From: Promerops cafer
Lineage: Eukaryota; Chordata; Aves; Passeriformes; Nectariniidae
NCBI GenBank assembly: GCA_013398275.1
Contig: VZSE01005981.1
Coordinates: 150,371-214,370, forward strand
Reading direction: 5' to 3'
Length of the DNA stretch: 64,000 bases
A program made the position numbers and the translations under genes. How positions within the stretch are numbered: position 1 is the stretch's first letter; each line of letters starts with the position of its first letter. Positions 25,301 to 38,100 of the stretch are shown here, one piece after another. A model generated the notes under the pieces. It had not been told where the DNA came from, did no database searches, and saw only the letters and a program-made list of their open reading frames with translations.

Positions 25301-26093
25301 AAGAATATTGGGGAAATGGAAGGGGAAGAGGGGAACAGACCTCCCCCAGACTCTCTTCATACTAAAATATCCCAAGTTTGCTGTCTCAGATCCAGGTAGT
25401 ACAGAGACAACATTTGAGGTTCTACACCCACTTATGCACAGAGATAAGACAGTTACCCAACTGGCTATGAGGGTGGCTTCAGCCAGAGGGTTATTTTCCT
25501 CAAAGTACCATAATGAGATAATTATTAAACAAGATAGACATAAGATGAGCACCACCACAAATGCTGTCCCATACTGGAGTGGGTGTGTGTTTGAAATTGG
25601 GCAAATTATGATTTTTAGAAAACCATAATCTCATAGCTTTAGAAATACTAGCATGTTACTCTTTTTCCCAGTCAACATCTATGCTTTGGAAAGACAAGGT
25701 ATTCCCTTTACCTACATCTAGATTACATGGCATTTTCACATGGTATTGGTTTATTAATCCTTGTCAAACTTCCGGTGCTATCCTCTTATCTTTCCTTTTT
25801 TTGAGAACTATTACAGCAACTCTTCTTAGATGATTGCTACTGAATCTGCAACACTCTCAGCACTACTCACATGCAGGAAAGAGAAATGCCTTTGCTAAAG
25901 CCTTGGTCCTTCAATTGCAATCTCATCACTTCCTTCCCTGCAAGTGTTACATGTTCTCCTGCTACAGATCTCACTCTTTGTATCACTCCCATTTCAACCC
26001 CAAAGGGCAAAAGTTACAGCGGATTTACAACCCAGCACACAAAACACCCCAGGGGGCAGATAATCTGTGCAAAGTAACAACTCTAGAGGTATC

Positions 26094-26135
<42 letters not shown>

Positions 26136-29100
26136 GATTCTACAAAGTTCAGGCTCTGCACAGGGACAAACCAGCTGGCAACGACCTACCTCTGGCTTGA
26201 AAGTGAAAGTTTGAGGAGCTTGCTTCAAAATTTCCACTGCTTCACTGTAGGAAATTCTGCAAGAGGAAGAAAAAAGTCTTTAAGATAACTATGAAAGGAA
26301 TAACAAAGTTTTCTGGCTAAGTGCCATGCTGGAAAATTAAGGAGGCATTTCCCCACCAGCATGCCAACTTGTGTGTAATGTCAGACTTCCCAGCAATGCT
26401 TCTTTGGACAGAAACCAAAAAGCATTTTATATGGCAAGAATCCTATGTTTTCCTGTGCTTCAGCTACATGCAGGGCAGGAAGTGCTAAGCTCTCAACACT
26501 TCTGCATTATTGCAATATTGCAATATTGCATTTTGAAGAGAAGCAAGCTCTGCAGGGAATTGCTTCATAGAAATTTGTGGATTTTTTTAAAGAAAACAAT
26601 ATGTCCTCATCAGCATAGCTACAACAACATAGCTCTAGTCCAGGGTGTGTTAGGCAAAAATAACAGCCCAGGGTGCAAAGGGCTTGTAGCTCAAATGTTT
26701 CCACTTTACTTTGCAAAAACCATGATATTTACGTGCATCAGTGTTTCTCTACTTCTCTGGCAGATTTGAGAGCAGATTCTCCACCAATTTCCACCAGCAC
26801 AAAAGAACAGCATCATGGCAAAGCAAACAGGAAAAGTGCAGTGAACAATGCTCCAGGTTTGGTAACTGGAAATCAAGACTCAGTGGAAGATAATGTGGCA
26901 GCCAAGTTTTCCACATACCAAGCCAAATGTTGTGGACTGAGAGAAGAAAGAATAACATGATCACAATAATTTCATCTTTGTACCACTGGCTAATCCAATT
27001 AAAAACCAAATTCCCTAAGGAGCACAAGCTCTTTACACCCCATTACAAGGTTCCACTAAAACAGGGAAGGCTTCTGGAGGAAATAGCTCAAGAAGGAGTA
27101 TATTGCTCCACATGTTTGGGTTATGTGAGGCCACAGACCAGATGAGGTATATCACTGGCACAGGTTCAACACATGTAACCAATGTGTGTAAGCCAGGAAT
27201 GCCCCAGATCTGCCAGCAGCTGATGGAGAGAGAAACAGAGAGGGAAAAAGAGATGGTCTCTCTCTCCTTTTCCTTGCAGCATGGGAGAAGCTGAGTGCAA
27301 CTTTGTCCTTTCAGGAATATCAGTTAGGTCCAAAGAGAGGACTGAAATGGGGACATGGTAACTTCACTGAGGACTCCTATGGTGCTCATGCAGGCAGAGG
27401 CACAGGGGGGATTCATCAGGATCCTGCTGCCCAGGTGTGGCTGTAGCTGCTTAACAAGATAACCAGTGCTGGGATGAGCAGCCCTACAATGTTCTGTGGG
27501 ATAAATGGAGAGCTCCACCATTTGAAGAGACAAGCAGGAGTAGGGAGGAGGTGCCACTCTTGGGGCCAGTGAGGGAAACCCAAACCCTTCAGTTCTTTAG
27601 CATACAGAGAACTGGGATTAGGAGCTACACAATCAATTGGGAATAGAAAACCAATTGGGATTGTTAAATATCATAAAGTACTTTCATAAAAAGAGAGCCA
27701 TTGGAGTGAAAGAAAGCCACTGTGAATGAAAGCAGAGCAACAAAGCCAAAACCAAGCAAGACTGTGAGCAACCACTGTGCAGGTACATGCTGGAAGGAGA
27801 ATACTTTTGAGGATCTTGTCCAGGGGAGCAAAAGCCAAACGCCAGCAGATTCAGGTGTCAGTCTCGTGCAGAGCTGAAAGGGTATGCCTGACAAACAGTA
27901 AAAGGGAACTGCAACTCATACTCTTTTGGAGACATTATGCTAACCCAGAAGACACTGAGTTGTGAAAGAAAAAGAACATACGCAAAATAGGAACTCTTTC
28001 CCCAAAAGCCCTCTGCAAGATAATTTTGAAATAGTACTTACATCATAAATTTGTGCTTCAGCATTTGTTCCAACCTGCCCTTGGTCAAAACAAGAAAAAC
28101 ATAAACATGTAAAGCTACCCTTTAAGGTTCAGGGGCGAATTCAGGAAAGTGACCTCCCTCTATATTGTAATTTGTAGGACTGTATTCTGATCTAGATATG
28201 GGTCAAAACCCACTCCTGGCCATTCAGTGCTTTGTAAGCACACCCAATTATTGAAGCTGATGGTTCAGAGGCTACCAGATGAAGTGACAACTACAGTTCT
28301 ACCACACTTGCTACCAGCTACAGAAAGTTGCGTGTCCTCTCTCTGTTGGCCTGAAAAATCACTTAAGCTTAAGCTGATATTTACTTTTTCACAGTTCCTT
28401 AACACAGGACAAGACAGTAAAAAAAAAAATTTAAAATATTAAGCCTTCCTATAGCCAAGAACCCCCAAAACACATGACAGGATTGCAGTTCTTTCCTGTC
28501 ACATGCATTACCTTCTGTGCAGGAGCTACGTATTTATGAAAAAGCTCAACATCACGAGGACATTTGGAGAGCACAGTGCTTGTCACTGTCTTGACAAGGT
28601 CTTCCATAACCTAATAGAGAAAAAGGAATGCATGAAAAATGAACATTGCTCAGGTGTCCCAGACTATAAATGAAACATGGTACACATCAGCCAAAGGGTA
28701 CAGAAGGAGTTTCCATCCTTCTGCATGGCCAGACTGGGTAAGAGGGAACCACCTCACTAATGCTACTAATTAGCAGGCTTGCTTAGTAGCTGAAGAGGAC
28801 TGGAACCTTTATTTTTGCTATGGGTTTAGGGCTTCATTGTTGGCTGATGACCTCAGTATCTTCAGTCAAGTATCTCCAGGGAAAAATATCACAGCTAAAA
28901 TATTCCAGCAGCAACCCTGGCTAGCCACAGACACATTACAACTATTTGTGGGTCCTGTGGGTCTCTGATTAATTCTTAGTGAGGCATCTGTCCTATAATG
29001 AACAATTCTGGATTTATGCTTTGTTGTTAGAAAAGGCAAAACTGAAAGAAAGAAAATAAACATGCAGTGTGTAGAGCAAGCCCATCAAACAGATCTCAGC

Positions 29101-32100
29101 TAGAGAGACTCTGTGCAGTAAGGGCAAAGTGAACATGTACAAGATGAGTAGAGAGCTTAAGCAGAGGACACATCAATGCAGGGATGTTTGAGAAACTAAA
29201 AAGATGTGGTTCCATTTCCCTAAACTAATGTGGATTAACTAAATGACATTATCATCCAATTTGGATATACTTATCCAGTAAAACGGGCTTCGCTCATTAA
29301 GAAATTAAAATGCCATTAAAAGCCCCCACATGGGATGCTGCTGCATTTTCATCAACCCGTTTTAAGAGTCGTTTTCTCTTTTGGTTAAGCAAAGCAGACC
29401 ATCCAAGACACTTGCTGTTGTGCAGACTAAGAGTTCCCATGGCTCCCTGTAGTCTTACACCAGCACAAAGCAGGTAGCTGACACCTGTGGTATCAACTGA
29501 TGATCATCCCACCTCTTCTTCAAAATCACCCTCCTATTCTCATTTTCTTTGTAAAAACAGAGCAATGCAGCTGGGCCTGCATGTCATCTCAGCCTGGGAT
29601 GGGACAAGGTTTTCCCTAACAAAGCTCATCTCAAAGTTCTGGCAAATTCCTGGTTGGCTGAGCGGAGGTTTTTTTCTGTGCGCGTAACAACTGCTTCATT
29701 AATTGCAGAGTTGAGAGAAGTGAAGTTTCCACTAATGAGAGAAGTGAAGGCCCTAGACACCACAAAGCCTGTGACTGTGGAAAGATGAACCTGTGGAAAG
29801 ATCAGTCAGCAGATCTCAAGAAGAAGCAGTAGGTTCTCAAGAAGAAGCCTTGCAAGGAACTGGATCTTACAGGGTAAGAGGAACACAAGGCACAGAAACA
29901 AAGCAGCTGGGCTACTGACATAGCCAAGATGAGATTTCAGGCACATTGTTCAAACTTATGTTTAGATGAACATCCTTCACACCCGCCCCAAGCTGCTGAA
30001 ACACTGCTCTGTGCTGGTGAACAACTTCTGCATCTCACCAGCCTAGTGAAGCTGGTAAAGCACTCCATTTGGACTCCTCTGGAGCCAAACTCAGACTCAA
30101 GACTCCTGCATCAACCTGGGCTGTCCTTTTAAAAAAAGGAAAGATGCAAATAAGGGAACAGCATTATCATATGCAGATGAACAGTTTTACGCCTCCTGGT
30201 ACTCAAACACAGAGGAAATGAAAAGCCAGCATTCCTGCTGCTGAGTGGCAAATAACCAAACAGTCAGCTTTGAACTTTCTTCAAAGTAGCTAGAAAAAGG
30301 CTTATGCAAATGAAATTAGAAAACTTCTTAGCAATTCATCTGGTTTCACCAGGCAGAGACGAAGGGATTTTACATTAAGCTTCCTCTTTCTAGAAAATGA
30401 AAGTATCATCTGGTTTTGGAAAGGCATGTTGTTTAATTAGCACTTTTTTTCCTCACTGTGCGATAAAGTAACAATTAGGTTCCCACAGCATTCAACATAA
30501 GCAGCTTCCTCTTGTGGAAAAAAGATGTGGGTGGTATGGGAAAAACAATCTGAGAAATATTTCCAGGTTTGAGACTGAGGTTTTATCCTGGCAAAAAAGA
30601 CAGACACGTGGGTCATAGACTGTCCTCCTCACTGCTCTTATTTATGCCAAGCAAGTACTAGGCACAAACAGTAGACAGAAAAAAAAGAAAAGGAGGAAAA
30701 AAACTCAAACTGAGAATTTATGTCTTTAAGCAGATAGCGTAATGAAGGACTGCAAAGTAGGCTATAGGAAAAATGAGTGGAGAAGTGTAATCGCTGGCCT
30801 GCTGGTTTAAGGGAACACATCAGTTTGAGATAGAGGTGAAGTGATTGGTTTGAACATATTCTGAAAGAAACATGTTTGACAGGAGACTTACACAGGGAAA
30901 AATGCACTGGAATCACAGCAAGTAGCTCATCTCAGAGGTGGGACTCTGGATGTCCCAAAAGCCCAATATCGTGGTTGCTTCACAATGGTGATGTGGAAAC
31001 TGTGCTGGTAGAGGGGCAGGCAAGGAGGACAGAGGTTAAAGCTTTTCCCTTCCCTCAACCCTTTTAGCCTTTCTCTTTTGATTTTCACATTTGAAACTTC
31101 AGCACTATTAACACTGGCCTTCCCCAATGTTGCTCTGTTGTTTAATGGTTAACAGTTCAATTTTGATTAGGAGCAGCTCCCAAGGGTATTGCTTAATTTT
31201 CCCCTGGATCTTTTGATACTGCAACTTATCCTCTTCCCAAATAAAATTATGACCAGAGTTGAGACGGAGCAAGTCATCAATAAAGCAGCAGTAAAAGTCA
31301 GCAGCAGCAATTGAAGATGCTGTGCACTCCAAGAAAGGTTCAAATCTTCATCTTTATTACACAAGAAAGATTACGTAAGAAAAATTGCATGATCTGCCAG
31401 TAGGATTTTTATGTATGTATTTACCTGGGCCATGCATATGGATGCAGTGTAGATCACAGGCTACTTACATATGAAATACTCACCAGTGGACCACTGTTTG
31501 TTGCCTCCGTGCTTGCTCACACCCACTCTATGTGTGCACATACACATGGAGGGGAGAATTCACGTCTGATCTCGGCCATAAAATCTCCTCTCTCAGCAAC
31601 ACAGCCAACAGCTCAGGCCCCGTTTTAGAGAGATGCTGTTGCTGTGCAAGGAAAGAGACTTGCCTGCCAGATCACCACTCCACTGGCCATTGAAGATGAA
31701 TGCTGATAAAAGTTAGGGAAGAGAACAAGCCTGAGCCATGGCAGCTGGATGCCACTTCAGACGAAGAACCTACAGTCCTGCAGATACCCCAATGTCCCTA
31801 AAGAGTGTTATGCAAAACTCTTAGAACAAACCCTTCCCATTACCAGTGTTTGCTCCCTCAAGACTGCAGTCAGACCTGCCCAAGTGCCTCAGCCTTGGTA
31901 CTGAAGACAGAATGCTGAGTGCAAACTAGTCTGGAAATCAAATCACATCCATGTTTTAGATCCAAGCTCTCTAAAGCTGACACCCAAAATCGGTGCTACT
32001 GATTTCATTTCATGCCTGAACTCCCCTCTGTAAAATGGAGGTAATACTGCTCCATGTCACTAGGCTGGAATGACAGCAAATTAATTTTGATGAAGCACAT

Positions 32101-35100
32101 AACCAGTGGAAGACAATACTCCTGCCCTTAGGACAAAGCTCAAATACTGAGTGTTAAATTGTATACCCCATCTTAAACAGAAATAGTTTCCATCCCTTAA
32201 AGAGACAGTAGTGCTAGGATATAAGCTTGTTTAGGAAGACTAACGCTACGCATAAACTCCTGACAATGCCCTCAGGAAAACTTCTTTCTTGCATTTCCTA
32301 ACTTTACAGCCTAAATAATGTCTTTTTTAGCATGACTTTGTATGTGCTTTTGATGAAATTCAATAATGACTGTATCATAAGGCCTCTTTGAGACTCCATT
32401 AGTGTCATGAGTGAAGTGGGATCCTTTAAATATACTGCACTGCTGATAGAGTGGAATGAAAAATAGAAGATAATGGCCTACAAATACAACTACATGACAC
32501 AGCACTGAAGAGAGAGGGAGAGAGTGATAACAGGCATCCCAGAGGACAAATGAAACTGGAGACCTTGGACCACCAAATCAGGTACTGGGGGACTGATGGC
32601 TCTAGGGAGTCCAGACACTTCCACAACTGGACCTCTTCTCCTGTTTACCTGACCTTTCTCTAAATCCTTCTCTTTCTCATCCATTTTGGAAGAGAAGTGC
32701 CTTGGGGCAACCTGGCCCAACTTCTTAACTTGACTTATGAAAAGAGGTCCCTCCTTAGAGACCCTTACATGTATCCTGTACACTAAAGCAGAAATACTAT
32801 CACCCAGCCATGCAGCATAAAGTACTGCACTGAGCACATGGGACTTTCCACAGAAAGTATTGTGAAACCAGTACTGTGAGAGTTGAAGCTTCTTTGAAGC
32901 ACTAAAACACATTCTGGCACAGAACAGAAATTTAGATTGCATGATTAAGACACATGAGACTTCACAAGAACTGTCCTACTAATTTAGGAATAACTGAGCA
33001 CTACTCTGTGCAATTACAGTGGGGAAGAAAGGCCGCTGCTCTAAGACTTCAGGCCCTTTGTTCCCAAATACATGTAGCTTGGTTATTAAATCTCCTTTTT
33101 TTCCTTTTATTTCATAATGAAAACTATGTTTCTTTTGGAGCTTTGGCTGAGAGATCTCAAGCCTCACCAGTGAATGGTAAACACACACATCTTTGTAGCA
33201 AGTCTCTTTAATGGTGTATAAGCAAATACTCCAAGATGTCCCTCAAGAAGCTGAGCATTCCCAGCCCAGTAACTTGCTCAAGTGAGAGATACTTAATCCA
33301 AATGTTGAATAGCAATTTTAAAAATAAATTTTTAACAATCCAGCTCCTTATGTGAGGACAAAGTTCAGATAATAACGCTGGCCAAGAGCCTTGAAGGCTT
33401 TCAACTGGGCGTTTTGCACCGAACAAAGAACTTGCAGATGACAACAAACAGACAAAATACCCGATGGGCAGATACATAAGAGAACACTGAATTTAGGTCA
33501 GTTACACCAGGAGAGACACTTAGGCTTTAGAGCAACTAGCAGGGTTTTCTGTTGATTGGCTTTTTTGTTTGTTTTGTTTTAAGAGAGATTGCCCAATGGT
33601 TTAAAAATAAGCAAAATGGGAACACCACTTCCCCAAGTAAGAACACCACAAAATTAAGCCTGTTGCAATACAAACTCACTATGAGGAATGCAAAATAATG
33701 GGTGCTAGGAGACTTTCTGTTATATGGAAAGGTGCTTGTCAAAGACTTTGGGACAGAGGGAAGATTTAAAAGAGAGCACATGCTGAGACTTCACAAGATA
33801 CTTAGCAACAACAAAGGCAAAATTTAGAGGGAAAGTTCCTCCTTTCCCTACAAATAAAAGCCTACAAATTCCAGAACAGTTCTCAAATCTAATTCTCTGA
33901 ATTGTCTGAACTGGCTGTCTATACTTCAAAAGCCAGGAAATTAGGGTTTTCTGCAGAAGGTATGTTGATTCTGTGTTGAAGGGCTCAAATACCAGTTAAA
34001 AGAAGATCCTGCTTATTATACTAGATAAAAGTAGTGAAGATTTCAATTGACTCCTGATTACCTAGAGAAAGAAGGGGGGTCAGGAATTAAGGTATGTACC
34101 TATACACAGGCTGTACTCTAAGAATACACAAAGCTGTGGAGAAACGGAGAGACAAAAGAAAGAGCAGGATGCTATTCATGATGGAGCACAGGCTCCCAAT
34201 GAGTCAGTCCACACAGCCCAGTGCCATCCAGACATCCCAGATTCAGAAGCAGCATACAGACCACACCAGCTGTGCTCTCAGACCGTGCTGATTCAGCACT
34301 GTTTATGACCCATGCTGAAGAAACCATCACCTGGATGTTATTTTATAAACCTGCAGCCAGTGCCTCAGGTTATTTTTCTTTATAAGGTTATTTTTTCAAT
34401 CACTTTCCACAGAGTTTATCTGATAAATGAGAGTGTGTGTGTATGTTTACACACAAGTCCTACTGGCTATAAGCTCACATATGCTGAGACTAGTAAGGTG
34501 TATAGGCATCCATCATGAGATTAAACTGCAACTTAGAGGCCAATTCTGAAAAATCAAAAGCCAGCTGACTAAGGATTTCCTCCAGTCTTCTGCTAAAGCC
34601 ACAGTGAACAGTGTATGCCAGAAACTGTTGTTTCTTCTTCAGATTTCAATGCAGATTTCAAGGAGGCCTTTACAGAGCACACCAAGGGACACACTGCTTA
34701 AACACTGCTCACTCAGTGGAAAGGAGCTGAACATTTTCAAAGGGAGAGTGCCACTCATTAGCACTAGTCAAGCACATTTACATTCCCTGGCAATACAGCA
34801 ACTGTGGAGCTTCCCATTCAGATGAGGGCTGTGTGCACCTGTATCTTCCCTTCCAAATCCCCTCTATGGCCTCATCTCTGCTGAGCAAACCCTCCTCCTT
34901 GGGAAATACCTGTGCAACCTCTACCTTGCTCACACAGGGTGAGAGGAGCTGTGACCTCAGCTGAGGGCAGGGAGCACAGCTCAGGGAGGAGGAAGAAACT
35001 CTGGTACCAGTCCTACATAGACATCTGGAGTGCCCACCTGCATGATGTCCTGAAGGCTTTCAGTGAAGGACAGCTCAGCCTCCACCATGTAGAACTCCGC

Positions 35101-38100
35101 CAGGTGCCGGCGACTCTGCGAGTTTTCCGCTCGGAACGTCGGGCCAAAGGTGAACACGTGAGTAAAAGCCCTGCAAGGCAGCAGGGAACAGGCAGGTCAG
35201 GTCCAGCGTGCAACTGGGTCTGTTACACCTAAAGCCCTCACTTTTCTCCCAGCATCTAGAAACAGCCATGTTTCCGTTTCATCTTGACCAGTTTAATGGC
35301 ACTGCTGAATAAAATGCTGTCACGTTCCTTCATTCAGGCATGGAGAAGGGTTATTCACATCTTGTGACTCAGAGACGTTGCACACACACACTATTCAGCT
35401 TTCTCTGAACACAAATCGTGCTCAGGACACTTTTTGTAACTGTGTGGGAATAAAACCCAACATTCTGCAGAACTGGATAACTAGAGAAGCACGCAGATAC
35501 TATACCTATCATGCTATCCTCATCCACGTGCCTTTACATTTCTTTGGCTGCAATGCCTGACCTTGACAGGTGCTGTGAGACCCCAGTGCTCAACAGAGCA
35601 GAGTGGGCCGTGTTGCTGGAGTTGCTGGGCTGGGGGGCACTGAGGGGTGGCCAGTGAAGCCCAGCAGGACGGGAGGTGTACGGCGTGCAGTCCCCCTCTA
35701 GTGGTAAGAGAGAAGTTCATTGCTCAGAGGCCCATGGAGATAAAGAAATGGGCTCTTCCACACAGCTAAAAATGGTTCAGCTGAAAGGGATCCCTACTGC
35801 AGAGAACACACTGGGGAGGGCATTTAATGCTGAAGCAACCAATGCATTTCCTATTATGAAGCCATTTCTCCAGCCACCTTCTGGGGAGGCTATTTAAATA
35901 CATCCTCTCTTGTTCTGCAGGCATGTCGTGCTGTGTCTCCACTTCCTTCGTGAGAAACCTTCCTATCAAACACCAACACACCTTTAAAAGTTTTGATTTT
36001 ATGCGGGGAGCTGCACACTAGGAAATACCTTTTACACTGTGATCTATGAGCACTTGAGCTCCTAGACACCATCAAGCCAGTGAGAGCTTCCCAAATACAT
36101 GTCGTGACATCTGTGTTTCCTCTCATGCTGCATGGGAAGAAAACCATGACTGGGGAAGAGAGCAAGATGCTTCAGAAAAACCATGAACTGGGCAGCTGCT
36201 ATCTTTGGTACATCTTTAACTTGACATTATTTTTAGCAGCAGACAGTGTGTAGGAGAAAAAGAACCCGATGAGTAGAGATAAAGCACAGTTTGACACTCA
36301 TGAAAGGATGCGTGCTAATTGCTGGGGCTGGCATTTGACTTGCATCTTGCTCTGCAAGCTTTCAACTTAAAAAGGATGTTCACTGAAGTTTCTGAACAGG
36401 CTAATTTTGTTAAACTGAAGTTTAAATAAACAACACTACAAAAAGCAGCATTTTTCCTTTGCCCCTTATGGAGACATCTGTGCTACAAATAAAGGAACAC
36501 ACACATTCTGCTTCACTCATCTGTTCCCTCATGTCACATGCTGGTTAAAGGTTGCGATCCAAAGAAAGAGCACTTTCTTTTTCCTTGAGTTGCTCGTAGT
36601 AAACACACCAGAAGAAAGTTTCAGGTCAAGACTCTGAATACATAGCCTGCCTGTAGGTTTCTTTTCCCCATGGCTCTGTTTTCCCTCCTCCAAAAAACAT
36701 ACTTTCTGTCTCCACTTTGCTCTTGTACCTGCACTCTCTCATATATGACCACAGCATCTACAACCAACTAACTAGATTTTGCAGCAAACATTTTCCTTCA
36801 AGTATCATTTTCAGCATGCCACTTTTCCCTCTGTTGCCTTTCTCACTTGCTGAGATGTTACTGTAAACTTCTGTTACTCCATCATCCTCCTTCAAACGGC
36901 CCTTTGCTGTAGCATCTACAAAACCTCAGCAATGTTCAGATAAGTGATGTACTAAGATTATTACTCACTGCGCATGTCATTCACTATTACATCATCAGTT
37001 CCTTGAGATCCACCCTCTGTAGCCACCTGTTGTCTTGGGTTATACAGAAATTCATGTTCTTCCTCATGTGGCCTTTTTGGTTTGTTTTTTTTTTCCCATG
37101 CTCCTAACAGCATCTGGCACAACAAGGTTTCGGATCCAAAGTTTAAGAGCCTCAACCGCTATAGCAATACAAACAACAGATACAAAACAGTGAGTCACAC
37201 TGTCAAAATCATTTTATGTTTAAGGCAGAACTGGTCAAAAGCTTTTGTTTGTCAGGTTGTGGAGGTTGGCCTGCAGTGGGAAACAGGAGTTAGAGGCAGG
37301 TTCTTGCTCCACCTGCCCCCATGTTTCAGGCTTTTGCTAAAATATTACAATTTGAGGCCCTGCAGTTAAAGAAAGAATTTTTCCTAAATAATTGAGTTTA
37401 GTCATAAATTCAGTTTGTGACTGAGCCAGGATCAGACACAAAATGAATATACTGTGAAAAGCTTACAGCTGCTCTAAGTACTCATTCAGGTCTGCTCAGT
37501 TTGATGTGCAGGTCTCTAACATCTCACTGACATAAAGGCCTCAAAGTAACACTGAAAACTAAAGTGTGACACTGGCTGGCTAGCATGAGATCCTTTCCCA
37601 CAGAGCAACAGCCTGACTTCAGGGAGAGACATTTCCCAGTAGCTGTCCATGCACAGGCACTGACACTTCAGTTACTGTAGGTTACTGCAGCAGGACAGTC
37701 TCCAGCAATGCAGGCTACTAAGAGCACTTTGAACTGTACTTACTTCCTACTGATCAGCAGCCCAAGCATGACGACTAGTCACTCATCTTTCAAAGAGCTT
37801 GCTGAGTGCAAGATACCTAAAAGCAATCAAAAATATAAAAACCCCACCCTCTTACTGCTCCAAGATGTCAGCCATGGTCAAACACTTCATAGTCAGAGAC
37901 AATTTTGTACTGCAAGAATAAAGCCTCTCTGTGCCCAAGACAGCTTTTGGGGAGGGCAAGTGCAGAACAACTCCCACAGGAACCAATTTCTGTCTTTCCT
38001 CAGCTCTAAGCACTTGTACACAGAGAACCACCTATATTTACAAAACAAACCATTAGCACTGCAACTCTATGGATGACAGTAAGTGTAAGGGCTTTGTAAT

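Larger units (their letters stand above)
28611..35037 (-). other. NARS2: NARS2 intron 7
   Basis: 6.4 kb, phase 0. It contains a MIR-like remnant (31985-32070), a cluster of small tandem duplications (29712-29848) and a block with an octamer ATGCAAAT around 30300-30500. No CR1 tail is evident. Confidence 0.85.

Noticed and set aside
25139..25558. 139-codon minus-strand frame next to NARS2 exon 11
   Set aside because: Lies within intron 10 and does not extend any NARS2 exon; no domain seen.
32490..32942. 150-codon minus-strand frame in NARS2 intron 7, considered as an endogenous retrovirus or LINE relic
   Set aside because: No retroviral or LINE motif, no LTR borders and no similarity I can name.
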